From an uncultured Lachnospiraceae bacterium (lineage in GTDB: Bacteria > Bacillota > Clostridia > Lachnospirales > Lachnospiraceae): DNA of 64,000 nt. Location of the stretch: the NCBI GenBank assembly GCA_910577735.1, contig CAJTOO010000015.1, forward strand, positions 57,161-121,160. The letters are read 5' to 3'. Every line of letters starts with the position of its first letter. Within the stretch, counting starts at the first letter, position 1. The notes beneath the pieces are model-generated. The model was not told the origin of the DNA, ran no database searches, and saw only the letters and a list, made by a program, of their open reading frames with translations. A program made the translations under genes and the position numbers. Of the stretch, positions 33,656 through 42,684 are shown piece by piece.

Positions 33656-34747
33656 ATGAGGGCAGAATCAGGGAAAAAGGAAAAACGGGCTGTGACTTTT
33701 ACAGCGCCGTCAGCCAGGATTCTGATTGTGGATGATAACAGGGTGAGTCTGAAAATGGCAAACGGGCTGCTCAGACCCTATCATATGCAGGTCGATACGG
33801 CAGACAGCGGCGAGCAGGCTGTGGAGATGGTGCGGAATGGCGATTATGATCTGGTACTCATGGATCATATGATGCCCGGCATGAGCGGTGTGGAAGCAGC
33901 GAAGATTATCCGCAGTATGGAAGGGAAACAGTTTAAGAAGCTGGTGATTGTGGCATTGTCGGCGAATACAGATCCCGGAATCCGGGAATTGTTTCTGGAA
34001 TCCGGTATGGATGATTTCGTGGCGAAGCCTGTTGAAAGGTATAATATGGACAAGATTTTAAATAAATGGCTGCCGGAAGATATGGTGATTCCCGATGGGG
34101 AAGCGGCGAAGACCGGGCAGGAGGATACAGGAAAAGAAGATTTGTCGGTTTGGCAGATGGAAGGAATTGATGTGGAAGTCGGCATGTCTTATTCTGGTAA
34201 TGACAAGGCATTATATCTTGAAGTGCTGACTGACTTTGCAGACAGTATTGAGGAGCGGGCAGATCAGATTGAACGTGCTGCGGCACAGAAGAATATCAAT
34301 GAATATATCATGGGGGTTCACTCTCTGAAAAGTGCGGCCAGATATTTGGGTGCCGTGACAGTTGCCGATATGGCGCAGGCGTTGGAGGCAGATGCAAAGA
34401 GAGATGACTGGTGGGCGATAGAGAGGGGAACACCCGATCTCTTAGTTTCCTACAGGCAGTTATATCAAAGTATTTCTCCTTATTGTATTGACAGATCCTA
34501 TACCGGGAAGAGGAAACACTTTAACCGGGATGAGGTACATACGCTTCTGGTAAAGCTGGAAAATTGTATGGAAGAATATGATATAGACGGCGGTGAGGAG
34601 ATTGTACAGGCATTACAGAAGTATGATCTCGGAAAAGCATGGTCTGGCCGCAGGGACAGGATTATGAAGGCGGTGGATCAGTTTGATTATGAGGTCTGCC
34701 AGAAAGAGGCACACTCCTGGAAACTGGCATTGGAAAAGGAGTCCTAG
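33656..34747 (+). CDS. Receiver-Hpt phosphorelay protein
   Basis: 363 aa. The receiver domain (about 15-135) has ILIVDDNRVSLKMA, the acceptor Asp in LVLMDHMMPGMSG and FVAKPVE. An Hpt domain (about 175-270) has the phospho-His in VHSLKSAARYLGA. A helical C-terminal region of about 80 residues follows. The order receiver-Hpt is what remains of a hybrid kinase without its kinase core, so it probably passes phosphate between another kinase and a partner regulator. It is adjacent to a single-receiver gene upstream and to an AraC-family regulator 2 bases downstream. Confidence 0.88.
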   Translation: MRAESGKKEKRAVTFTAPSARILIVDDNRVSLKMANGLLRPYHMQVDTADSGEQAVEMVRNGDYDLVLMDHMMPGMSGVEAAKIIRSMEGKQFKKLVIVALSANTDPGIRELFLESGMDDFVAKPVERYNMDKILNKWLPEDMVIPDGEAAKTGQEDTGKEDLSVWQMEGIDVEVGMSYSGNDKALYLEVLTDFADSIEERADQIERAAAQKNINEYIMGVHSLKSAARYLGAVTVADMAQALEADAKRDDWWAIERGTPDLLVSYRQLYQSISPYCIDRSYTGKRKHFNRDEVHTLLVKLENCMEEYDIDGGEEIVQALQKYDLGKAWSGRRDRIMKAVDQFDYEVCQKEAHSWKLALEKES

Positions 34748-34749
34748 AG

Positions 34750-35652
34750 ATGGAGAAGGCCTATAAGCTGGAATTTGCCGGAGAACAGACGGGCAGCCTG
34801 TATGTGAACTGCTGTGGTCTGTCCAGAACAGAGTCGCTGCACAGTTTTGGACCGGCTTTAAAACCGCATTATCTGATTCATTATATTCTCAGCGGCAAAG
34901 GGAAATTTTCCATTGGCGGAAAAGTGTATCCGCTGGAGGCAGGATATGGCTTTTTGATTACGCCTGACGAGCTTGCCTTCTATCAGGCAGATGAAAAAGA
35001 ACCGTGGACTTATGTGTGGGTGGGATTCAGCGGCGCACAGGCGGCGGAATATATTGCAAACATCGGGCTGTCAGTGAGACAGCCTGTTTTTAAATCGGAT
35101 GCTTCCGAAGAACTTTATCAGATTGTAAAAGATATGATGGAACATAATACCTTTGGCTTGTCCAATGAACTGAGACGGAATGGACAGCTGGGGGTCTTTT
35201 TGTCCGTGATTGCAGAGGGCAGCAGGTTGGAAAAGGCCAATGAAGCTGATCGGGCGAACATCTATGTACGAAAGGCAGTATCTTTTATCCAGAGCAATTA
35301 CTGTAACCCGATCAAGGTGACAGATGTGGCTGAGTATGTGTGCATTAACAGAAGCTATCTTTATACATTGTTCCAGAATTCCATGGGGATGTCACCGCAG
35401 CAGTTTCTGACAACGTTCCGTATTACAAAAGCAACGGAGCTTTTACAGCTTACGGATCTGCCCATCGAGAGTATAGCCTTGTCGTGCGGATACCGTGATC
35501 CGCTGGTATTTGCAAAGGCATTTCGGCAGATGAAGAAGATGTCGCCGTCCGGTTACCGCAAAGAGATGCAAAAAGGCGGTTCCAGAAGGAACCAGGAATA
35601 CCTGCGGCAGGTGGAAGAGTTTATCAGTCAGATAAACAAAATAACATTTTGA
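34750..35652 (+). CDS. AraC-family transcriptional regulator
   Basis: 300 aa. An N-terminal cupin-like sugar-sensing domain (LIHYILSGKGKFSIGGKVYPLEAGYGFLI) is followed by a C-terminal double helix-turn-helix (about 190-290): VTDVAEYVCINRSYLYTLFQNSMGMSPQQFL and SIALSCGYRDPLVFAKAFRQMKKMSPSGYRK. The architecture is that of MsmR/RafR-type activators of alpha-galactoside or galactose use. It stands 165 bases upstream of galK-galT, so it is the probable regulator of those genes. It begins just after the receiver-Hpt gene. Confidence 0.88.
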   Translation: MEKAYKLEFAGEQTGSLYVNCCGLSRTESLHSFGPALKPHYLIHYILSGKGKFSIGGKVYPLEAGYGFLITPDELAFYQADEKEPWTYVWVGFSGAQAAEYIANIGLSVRQPVFKSDASEELYQIVKDMMEHNTFGLSNELRRNGQLGVFLSVIAEGSRLEKANEADRANIYVRKAVSFIQSNYCNPIKVTDVAEYVCINRSYLYTLFQNSMGMSPQQFLTTFRITKATELLQLTDLPIESIALSCGYRDPLVFAKAFRQMKKMSPSGYRKEMQKGGSRRNQEYLRQVEEFISQINKITF

Positions 35653-35677
35653 CAGGTTTTAGCAACAAACTGATATT
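35649..35677 (+). promoter_or_regulatory. Possible promoter of galK-galT
   Basis: TTGACA (35649-35654) overlaps the AraC-type gene's stop codon; GATATT (35672-35677) follows after 17 bases. The rest of the leader is AT-rich; no clear operator repeat was found. Confidence 0.45.
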
Positions 35678-35817
35678 TTAGGATCAGAAAATATTTAATA
35701 TGATAGTGATGGAAGTTAAAGGGCATAGCCGGTTGTGCATCACAAGGCGGACGGGGTATGCGGGGAAGATATGGGATAACATTAAACAGGAAACAGGCAA
35801 AGAGAAGGAGTGAGGGT

Positions 35818-36981
35818 ATGAAGGAGACAGTATTAAGAAAGTTTGCGGAGATTTATGGCAGTGCGGAGGGTGTCAATGTTTACTTTGCCCCGGGGCGGGT
35901 GAATATGATCGGTGAACATACAGATTATAACGGGGGACATGTTTTTCCCTGTGCGTTAACCATTGGAACCTATGCGGCTGTCAAGAAGAGAACAGACAAT
36001 AAGCTTCGCTTCTATTCCATGAATTTTGAATCTTTGGGAGTGATTGAAAGCAGTCTTGATGAACTGACACCTTCTGATCAGGCGGGATGGACCAACTATC
36101 CCAAGGGCGTTATGTGGGCTTTTGCCGAGCGGGGCATGAAGATGGACTGTGGTCTGGATATTGTTTTAAATGGCAACATTCCCAATGGATCAGGTTTATC
36201 TTCTTCGGCTTCCTTAGAGGTACTGACAGGTTTTTATCTAAGAGACCTGTACGGGTTCGAGGTGACGAATATTGATCTGGCGAAGATCGGACAGTATTCA
36301 GAGAATAACTTTAATGGAATGAACTGCGGCATCATGGATCAGTTTGCTTCCGCCATGGGAAAGAAGGATAATGCTATCTTTCTGGATACGGCAGATCTGT
36401 CTTATCAGTATGCGCCGCTGGTACTGGATGGAGCGAAGATCGTGGTGACCAACAGCAACGTGAAGCATTCTCTTGTCAATTCAGAGTATAATGTGAGACG
36501 CAGCGAGTGTGAGAAGGCGTTGGAAGAGTTACAGGCTGTTGTGGAGATAAAAGGCCTGGGGGATCTGAGTGAAGAACAGTTTGAGGCAAACAAGGCGGCG
36601 ATTAAAGACGAAGTCCGCGCGAAGAGAGCAAAGCATGCTGTCTATGAAAATCAGAGGACGATCCGTGCGGTGGAAGCGCTTAAGAATAATAACCTGAAAC
36701 TGTTTGGGGAATTGATGAATGCTTCCCATGTGTCATTGCGGGATGATTATCAGGTATCCTGTGATGAGATTGATGTGCTGGCAGAAGAAGCCTGGAAGGT
36801 AGACGGCGTCATCGGCTCGAGAATCACAGGCGGCGGTTTTGGCGGCTGTACGGTGAGTATTGTAAAAGACGAAGCGGTTGAGCAGTTCAAGGTAAAGGTT
36901 GGCGCAGCTTATAAGGAGCGTGTTGGCAAGACTGCGGATTTTTATGTAGTAGAGATTGGAGACGGGCCGCGGAAAATGTAG
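35818..36981 (+). CDS. galK: Galactokinase
   Basis: 387 aa GHMP kinase: galactose signature GRVNMIGEHTDYNGGHVF, the ATP-binding NIPNGSGLSSSASLEVL, and C-terminal ITGGGFGGCTVSIV. It phosphorylates alpha-D-galactose at C1, the first step of the Leloir pathway. The ATG at 35818 follows AAGGAG by 7 bases; the upstream in-frame start is not supported. galT follows 49 bases downstream. galE is not in the window. Confidence 0.96.
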   Translation: MKETVLRKFAEIYGSAEGVNVYFAPGRVNMIGEHTDYNGGHVFPCALTIGTYAAVKKRTDNKLRFYSMNFESLGVIESSLDELTPSDQAGWTNYPKGVMWAFAERGMKMDCGLDIVLNGNIPNGSGLSSSASLEVLTGFYLRDLYGFEVTNIDLAKIGQYSENNFNGMNCGIMDQFASAMGKKDNAIFLDTADLSYQYAPLVLDGAKIVVTNSNVKHSLVNSEYNVRRSECEKALEELQAVVEIKGLGDLSEEQFEANKAAIKDEVRAKRAKHAVYENQRTIRAVEALKNNNLKLFGELMNASHVSLRDDYQVSCDEIDVLAEEAWKVDGVIGSRITGGGFGGCTVSIVKDEAVEQFKVKVGAAYKERVGKTADFYVVEIGDGPRKM

Positions 36982-37030
36982 TCCGCATTGGGTTGCTATG
37001 TTATGGCGCGGTGTCATGGAGGATGGGATT

Positions 37031-38530
37031 ATGATTCAGAAAAATATCAGGGAACTGGTGCAGTATGGGCTGCTTACGGGTCTGATTGAGGAAGAGGACA
37101 GGATTTATACAATCAACAGGCTTCTGGAACTGTTCGGCTTGGATGCGTTGGAAGAGTGCGGTGAGCAAGATGAAGTGACCGTGGATGATCTGGAAAGAGT
37201 TCTCGGGGAGATGTTGGATTACGCTTATGAGAAGGGCATCCTTTCGGAGAATGGCGTTGTTTACCGGGATCTTTTTGACACAAAGATTATGAGTATGCTG
37301 GTGCCAAGACCCAGCGAAGTGATCAGAAAGTTTCATGAGAAATATGAAAGTTCCCCCGGACAGGCCACCGATTATTTCTATAAGCTGAGTCAGGATACCG
37401 ATTATATCAGACGCTATCGTATCAGGAAGGATCAGAAGTGGATTTCCTCCACAAAGTATGGGGATCTGGATATTACCATCAATCTTTCCAAGCCGGAGAA
37501 AGACCCGAAAGCCATTGCGGCAGCTAAGAATGCGAAACAGAGTGGTTATCCCAAATGCCTCCTGTGCATGGAGAACGAGGGATACGCCGGCAGGATCAAT
37601 CATCCCGCCAGACAGAATCACAGGGTCATTCCGGTGACCATAAATGGCAGCCGCTGGGGATTCCAGTATTCTCCCTATGTGTATTATAATGAGCACTGCA
37701 TCGTGTTTCATTCTGAACACATTCCGATGAAGATTGAACATGATACTTTCTGTAAGTTATTTGACTTTGTGAAGCAGTTCCCGCATTACTTTGTGGGATC
37801 CAATGCGGATTTGCCGATTGTGGGAGGATCTATCTTAAGCCACGATCATTTCCAGGGCGGCTGTTATGAGTTTGCCATGGCAAAGGCGCCTGTGGAGAGA
37901 AGCTTTACGGTGAAAGGCTTTGAAGACGTGGAGGCTGGAATCGTGAACTGGCCCATGTCTGTGATTCGGATATCCCACGAGGATTCTGACAGGCTGGTGG
38001 CTCTGGCAGATGTCATTCTGGAGAACTGGCGGGCATATAGTGATGAGACGGTGTTTCTTTATGCCGAGACAGACGGTGAACCCCATAATACGATTACGCC
38101 CATTGCCAGAAAGCGCGGCGATAAATTTGAGTTGGATCTGGTACTGCGCAACAACATCACCACCGATGAGCATCCTCTTGGAGTGTACCATCCCCATGCC
38201 AGACTGCATCATATTAAGAAAGAAAATATCGGACTGATTGAGGTCATGGGGCTGGCGGTGCTTCCGGCCAGGCTGAAAGGCGAGATGGAGCATCTTGCAG
38301 AAGCTATTTTGTCAGGGACGGATATCCGCAAAGAGGAAGAACTGGAAAAGCACGCAGACTGGGTAGAGGAGTTCCTGCCGGGTTATCGGGATGTGAACCG
38401 TGAGAACATCATGGAGATTCTGCATAAGGAGATTGGCAATGTGTTTATGCAGGTATTGGAGGATGCGGGTGTCTATAAGAGGGACGAAGAGGGGCAGAGG
38501 GCCTTTGACAGGTTTACGGCTTCTTTGTAA
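37031..38530 (+). CDS. galT: UDP-glucose-hexose-1-phosphate uridylyltransferase (class II)
   Basis: 499 aa GalT of the Firmicutes type, which is longer than and unlike the E. coli enzyme. CLLCMENEGYAGR is the N-terminal Cys pair region, HRVIPVTINGSRWGFQYSPYVYYNEHCIVFH and GSNADLPIVGGSILSHDHFQGG (the His-rich active site) follow, then HNTITPIARKRG. It exchanges galactose-1-P for glucose-1-P on UDP. The ATG at 37031 follows GGAGG by 8 bases. It is in an operon with galK and closed by a strong terminator. Confidence 0.95.
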   Translation: MIQKNIRELVQYGLLTGLIEEEDRIYTINRLLELFGLDALEECGEQDEVTVDDLERVLGEMLDYAYEKGILSENGVVYRDLFDTKIMSMLVPRPSEVIRKFHEKYESSPGQATDYFYKLSQDTDYIRRYRIRKDQKWISSTKYGDLDITINLSKPEKDPKAIAAAKNAKQSGYPKCLLCMENEGYAGRINHPARQNHRVIPVTINGSRWGFQYSPYVYYNEHCIVFHSEHIPMKIEHDTFCKLFDFVKQFPHYFVGSNADLPIVGGSILSHDHFQGGCYEFAMAKAPVERSFTVKGFEDVEAGIVNWPMSVIRISHEDSDRLVALADVILENWRAYSDETVFLYAETDGEPHNTITPIARKRGDKFELDLVLRNNITTDEHPLGVYHPHARLHHIKKENIGLIEVMGLAVLPARLKGEMEHLAEAILSGTDIRKEEELEKHADWVEEFLPGYRDVNRENIMEILHKEIGNVFMQVLEDAGVYKRDEEGQRAFDRFTASL

Positions 38531-38559
38531 AATTGGGAACATGCATAATTAAGAAGTGA

Positions 38560-38585
38560 GGCGGAATCTCAGGATTCCGCCTTTT
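38560..38585 (+). terminator. Rho-independent terminator after galT
   Basis: GGCGGAATC (38560-38568) / GATTCCGCC (38573-38581), 4-base loop, followed by TTTT. Confidence 0.9.
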
Positions 38586-38726
38586 AGACACGCCTTGCGG
38601 CGCATAGACCGTATCTGACAGTTGAAAGGTTTCGCTAACAGGGTGCTGTCAGACCGATAGAAATGACATGAGTAGTTTGTAAAAATATGAAAGGCATGGA
38701 GTCACCATGACACTGGATTTTAGGTT

Positions 38727-39074
38727 CTACAGATCCTCGTTCATGCCCAGCATACTGCAAAGAAATTTAAAACAGTATTCCTGCTGCTTTTGATTCATTT
38801 TCTGATATATGGCGATAAGATGCTGATATTTTTTGATATGAAACATATTGTCGGCTAACAAATTGTCCGCATTCAGACGCTCTTCAGAAAGAAATAGAAT
38901 GTAGTCGGTGGTGACGTGAAAAAATCTGGCAAGGTCAAACAAAAGCAGTCCGTCCGGAGTACTCGTGCCGCATTCAATTTTACTTAAGCTTGTCTGGTTG
39001 ATACCCATGAGTTCAGCCAAAGTTTGTTGTGTCAGATTTCTTTCTAATCGTAATTCCTTGATTCTTGTCTTCAT
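38727..39074 (-). CDS. XRE-family helix-turn-helix regulator
   Basis: 115 aa. The N-terminal Cro/C1 helix-turn-helix (RIKELRLERNLTQQTLAELMGINQTSLSKIECG) with PDGLLLFDLARFFHVTTDYIL matches SinR/XRE-type repressors. The C-terminal half is helical (KKYQHLIAIYQKMNQKQQEYCFKFL), probably for dimerisation. The ATG at 39074 lies 8 bases after AAAGGG; a GTG at 39080 is closer to that site. It is divergent from the radical SAM gene and may control itself. Confidence 0.85.
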   Translation of the reverse strand: MKTRIKELRLERNLTQQTLAELMGINQTSLSKIECGTSTPDGLLLFDLARFFHVTTDYILFLSEERLNADNLLADNMFHIKKYQHLIAIYQKMNQKQQEYCFKFLCSMLGMNEDL

Positions 39075-39387
39075 TCGCACACCCTTTTTGTAATTGTAGT
39101 TGATTTTTGGCAGAAAAATATTCTAATTTTTAATAAAGATATTCAATATGGAATAATTTACGCCTGCATCCCGGCAAAATCCGATAAATCTGGCTAAAAA
39201 CCACAAGATATAGTGAATATCCATTATTAAAACAATAGATATGGGATGTTATACGAAACATTAATTGCAATACTATAATACAGGAATGCATTTCACTATA
39301 TATTAATTTACAATAGATAGAAGAAAATAAAGTATGATATACTCATACTGTCTGACAATCACAGGAGAAGGGAAATACGAGGATTTC
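39075..39387. other. AT-rich divergent promoter region
   Basis: About 310 bases between the XRE regulator and the radical SAM gene. TATAAT-like sequence occurs near 39273 (ACTATAATAC) and could serve the plus strand, but no convincing -35 box was found. No gene or repeat seen. Confidence 0.45.
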
Positions 39388-41139
39388 ATGAAGATTTTAT
39401 TGATGGCAGTCAATGCGAAATACATCCATTCTAATCCGGCGCTTTATAGCCTGAAAGCCTATGCAGGTGAGAGAGAAGGCCGGCAGATTGCTATTGCAGA
39501 ATATACGATCAATCATAGACGGGAGGAGATATTGGCTGATTTATACAGACAGAATCCGGATCTATTGGCAATCTCCTGCTATATCTGGAACTGGGAACTT
39601 CTGTCAGTGCTTCTAAAAGAGATTCCTAAGATTCTGCCGCGGACGGAAATCTGGCTTGGAGGACCGGAGGTGTCTTATAACCCCGAACAGGTGCTTATGC
39701 AGTTTCCCATGGTAAAGGGAATCATGGTGGGTGAGGGTGAGGAAACCTTTCGGGAACTTGCAGAAGGGAGTAAGGAACTTTCCGAAATCAGAGGTATTGT
39801 ATACAGGCAGGATGGAATCGTGAGGACGAAAGAGCGGGAAGTATTGGATCTGTCCCAGATACCCTTTCTTTATCAGGATCTCTCGGTCTTTGCCAACAGG
39901 ATTATCTACTATGAGAGCAGCAGAGGATGTCCGTACCGGTGCAGTTATTGTCTTTCCTCTATAGACAAAAGCGTGCGGTTTCGCAAGACAGATGTTGTGA
40001 AAAGGGAGCTGCAGTTTTTCTTAGATCAGCAGGTGGCGCAGGTAAAGTTTGTGGACCGCACCTTCAATTGCGATCATGAACATGCCGTTTCCATCTGGCG
40101 TTATCTGTCAGAACATGACAATGGTGTCACAAATTTTCATTTTGAGATAGAGGCAGATATTCTTACGAAAGAGGAACTTACATTGCTTTCCCATATGAGG
40201 CCGGGATTGATGCAGATGGAGATCGGGGTGCAGACAACCAATCCTGAGAGCCTTCGGGAAATCCGCCGCCATGCAGATACAGAACGGATTGGCCGCGCGG
40301 TCTCGCAGCTTAGACAGGCGCATAATATCCATATTCATCTGGATTTGATTGCCGGGCTGCCTTTTGAGGATTACGAAAGCTTTGCCTGTTCTTTTAATCA
40401 GGTATACGGGATGCGGCCCCAGCAGCTGCAACTGGGATTTTTGAAAATATTGAAGGGATCTCATATGTACGAAATGGCGGATGCCTATGGGATACAGTAT
40501 TTGTCTGTACCGCCCTACGAGGTGCTTTCCACCAGATGGCTTGCGTATGAGAAGATACTTCTTTTGAAAGAAGTGGAAGAGATGGTGGAAATATATTATA
40601 ACAGCGGGCAGTTTAACAATTCGATCAGTCTGTTGGAACAGGTATATGCGGATGCCTTTTCTCTCTACAGGGCGTTGGCGGACTTCCACAGGGCGGAGGG
40701 CTGTCTGTCCCAGGCACAGGCGCGTGTCAGCCGTTATGAGGCGCTATTAAGGTTTATGATGACCACAGCGCTTCGGGAGAAAGAAATGCTGTGCAGGGAA
40801 GTGCTCACATATGATTATTACCTGCGGGAAAATGTGAAGAGCAGACCTGGGTTTGCACCGGTGGAAGAGGAGGAGCTGAAAGCAGCCTGTAAAAAGAAGC
40901 TCAGAGAATTTTATGCTGCGGAGGAAGTGGAGCACAAGGTACTCTCATCTTACCGGGGCTATGACAGCAGACAGATGCGGAAGATGACCCACGCGGAAGT
41001 ATTCCGATACCCGGTGTGGCGCAAGGAACCGGCGCCGGACACAGCACCCTGCGAACAGCGCACGATGGTGATATTTGATTATATGACGAGAGACGCGCTG
41101 ACTTATGAGGCCAGAACCGTTTCTCTGCCAATAGACTGA
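39388..41139 (+). CDS. B12-binding-domain radical SAM protein
   Basis: About 583 aa. The N-terminal cobalamin-binding-like Rossmann domain (KILLMAVNAKYIHSNPALYSL, WLGGPEVSYNPEQVL, GEGEETFREL) is followed by a radical SAM core with the 4Fe-4S motif in GCPYRCSYC (CxxxCxxC) and EIGVQTTNPESLREIRR. A C-terminal domain of the DUF4080 type includes FLKILKGSHMYEMA. This family is widespread in clostridia; its reaction is not known. I chose the ATG at 39388 because GAGG lies 5 bases upstream and the protein then begins at the conserved fold; the ATG at 39334 is in frame. Confidence 0.87.
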   Translation: MKILLMAVNAKYIHSNPALYSLKAYAGEREGRQIAIAEYTINHRREEILADLYRQNPDLLAISCYIWNWELLSVLLKEIPKILPRTEIWLGGPEVSYNPEQVLMQFPMVKGIMVGEGEETFRELAEGSKELSEIRGIVYRQDGIVRTKEREVLDLSQIPFLYQDLSVFANRIIYYESSRGCPYRCSYCLSSIDKSVRFRKTDVVKRELQFFLDQQVAQVKFVDRTFNCDHEHAVSIWRYLSEHDNGVTNFHFEIEADILTKEELTLLSHMRPGLMQMEIGVQTTNPESLREIRRHADTERIGRAVSQLRQAHNIHIHLDLIAGLPFEDYESFACSFNQVYGMRPQQLQLGFLKILKGSHMYEMADAYGIQYLSVPPYEVLSTRWLAYEKILLLKEVEEMVEIYYNSGQFNNSISLLEQVYADAFSLYRALADFHRAEGCLSQAQARVSRYEALLRFMMTTALREKEMLCREVLTYDYYLRENVKSRPGFAPVEEEELKAACKKKLREFYAAEEVEHKVLSSYRGYDSRQMRKMTHAEVFRYPVWRKEPAPDTAPCEQRTMVIFDYMTRDALTYEARTVSLPID

Positions 41140-41191
41140 AAGAGGGTTCTTGCCTGCGTGGACAAGCAGCGGCCCGGATTGGAGAATGAGA

Positions 41192-41908
41192 GTGACAGAT
41201 ACGTATGTATGCATTGATTTAGAGACCACAGGACTTGATGCAAAACGGGACAAGATCATTGAGATCGGTGCCGTCAAGGTAGAAAATAATACGATCACGG
41301 GAAAGTGGAAGAGCTTTGTGAATCCGGGAAGAAAGTTAGATGAGAAGATTGTGGAACTGACAGGAATCCGGAATGAACAGCTTGCAGATGCGCCTAAGAT
41401 AGGGGAGGTTTTGCCGGAATTTCTGGAGTTTGCGGGGGAGCAGGTACTGCTTGGACATGGCGTCTTGTTTGATTTCTCCTTTCTCAAAAGGGCAGCGGTA
41501 AATGAAAGAATGACTTTTGAAAGACAGGGAATCGACACGCTGAAGATTGCGCGCAAGTATCTGCAGGAGTTAGAGAGCAGGAGTCTGGGCAGTCTTTGCA
41601 GGCATTATGGAATTTCCCACAGCGCGCACAGGGCGCTGGAAGATGCCGCAGCCACGGCGGCATTGTATGGAAAACTTGTGGAGAATTTTTATGACAGGGA
41701 AGCACAGGAAGGAAATAAAAGCCTGTTTATGCCCAAGCCTCTCATATATCAGGCCAAGCGCGATACACCACTGACCATCCCCCAGAAAGAACAGTTATAT
41801 AAACTGGTGGACAAGCATAAACTGATAATAGATTATGAGATTGAGAGCCTGACCCGCAGTGAGGCTAGCAGGAAGATTGATCAGCTGCTTGCAGCATACG
41901 GACGATAG
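41192..41908 (+). CDS. DEDDh 3'-5' exonuclease (DnaQ/PolC-epsilon type)
   Basis: About 238 aa. Exo I motif YVCIDLETTGLDAKRDKIIEIGAV, Exo II region LGHGVLFDFSFLKRA, and Exo III HRALEDAAATAALYG with the DEDDh His. The C-terminal 60 residues form a helical extension (TIPQKEQLYKLVDKHKL and SRKIDQLLAAYG) that is common in this clostridial subgroup. It removes nucleotides from 3' ends, in proofreading or DNA/RNA turnover. The GTG at 41192 lies 7 bases after GGAG; the ATG at 41186 is too close. Its 3' end overlaps the next, convergent gene by 44 bases. Confidence 0.85.
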   Translation: MTDTYVCIDLETTGLDAKRDKIIEIGAVKVENNTITGKWKSFVNPGRKLDEKIVELTGIRNEQLADAPKIGEVLPEFLEFAGEQVLLGHGVLFDFSFLKRAAVNERMTFERQGIDTLKIARKYLQELESRSLGSLCRHYGISHSAHRALEDAAATAALYGKLVENFYDREAQEGNKSLFMPKPLIYQAKRDTPLTIPQKEQLYKLVDKHKLIIDYEIESLTRSEASRKIDQLLAAYGR

Positions 41909-42482
41909 GTTTCTGCATGGCTGAGTTCAGGGTTTCAGCAATGGGAATGAGGCCGGCGATTTTAGCAGGCGTTCCCTGCTTTTGATATATGTCACATAAC
42001 AAACGGTAGGTGGCGCTGACGTCTGTTCCTGTGGAAACGGCAAATTCTAAAAGCTGACAAGCTTCTGTTACATAATCGGCATCGTAGAGGGCCTGCGCCC
42101 ACTGCTGCACAGTCCGTACCAGAAGGGTGTAATTCTGGTCATAGGTAGTCAGAAGTTCAATATTGGGCGCGCCGTAGCGCAGCTTAAGGTCTGTGTTGGA
42201 GATGCCTGTAAAGTTGACAATGGGGCATTCTGAGAGGGAGCGGATGATCTGCCGGTAGTCTTCTATCTTGGCATTGTCCGGCAGAAGGTCCATGGGGAAA
42301 ATTTCCATAGGCAGTTTGATATAGTCCAGATCGTCCAAAGGTTTGCGGCAGGTATTGTTGGCTTCCGCCTCCTTTTGCCAGTATTCTTTCTGCAGGGCGG
42401 CAGTATTTTTTTTATCCCTGGAGATTGCCATTGCAATTATGAAGCCAAACACGAGAGTGCTTGCAAAAAGTATGAAATTCAT
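41865..42482 (-). CDS. Membrane-anchored protein of unknown function
   Basis: 205 aa with a single N-terminal transmembrane helix (NFILFASTLVFGFIIAMAI) and a helical cytoplasmic or external domain. The C-terminal part (QALYDADYVTEACQLLEFAV, ATYRLLCDIYQKQG, IAGLIPIAETLN) has the spacing of TPR-like helical pairs. The ATG follows AAAGGA by 8 bases. The gene overlaps the end of the exonuclease gene on the opposite strand by 44 bases, and its start is only 36 bases from a divergent small gene. Conserved function unknown. Confidence 0.7.
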   Translation of the reverse strand: MNFILFASTLVFGFIIAMAISRDKKNTAALQKEYWQKEAEANNTCRKPLDDLDYIKLPMEIFPMDLLPDNAKIEDYRQIIRSLSECPIVNFTGISNTDLKLRYGAPNIELLTTYDQNYTLLVRTVQQWAQALYDADYVTEACQLLEFAVSTGTDVSATYRLLCDIYQKQGTPAKIAGLIPIAETLNSAMQKPIVRMLQAADQSSC

Positions 42483-42518
42483 ATATAATTCCTTTCAGTA
42501 AGTATGGAGGTTTTTTGG

Positions 42519-42614
42519 ATGTTAAACAGGAAAACAAGGAAGATTATTTCTTCCATAATCATTATTATTGTTGTTCTGGCCATGGTCATACCGCTGATTG
42601 TCGGTATGCTGTAG
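42519..42614 (+). CDS. Very small single-pass membrane protein
   Basis: 31 aa: a basic start (MLNRKTRK) followed by one strongly hydrophobic helix (IISSIIIIIVVLAMVIPLI). GGAGG lies 8 bases before the ATG, which supports translation. It is divergent from the 205-aa membrane protein. Similar tiny basic-plus-helix proteins are common in Firmicutes but their role is unknown. Confidence 0.6.
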   Translation: MLNRKTRKIISSIIIIIVVLAMVIPLIVGML

Positions 42615-42684
42615 GGTCCAAAATCAAGATTATTTTATCACAGATTCTCCGGGCAGGCAATTCCTGCGGGGAGAGAGGGGTTTT

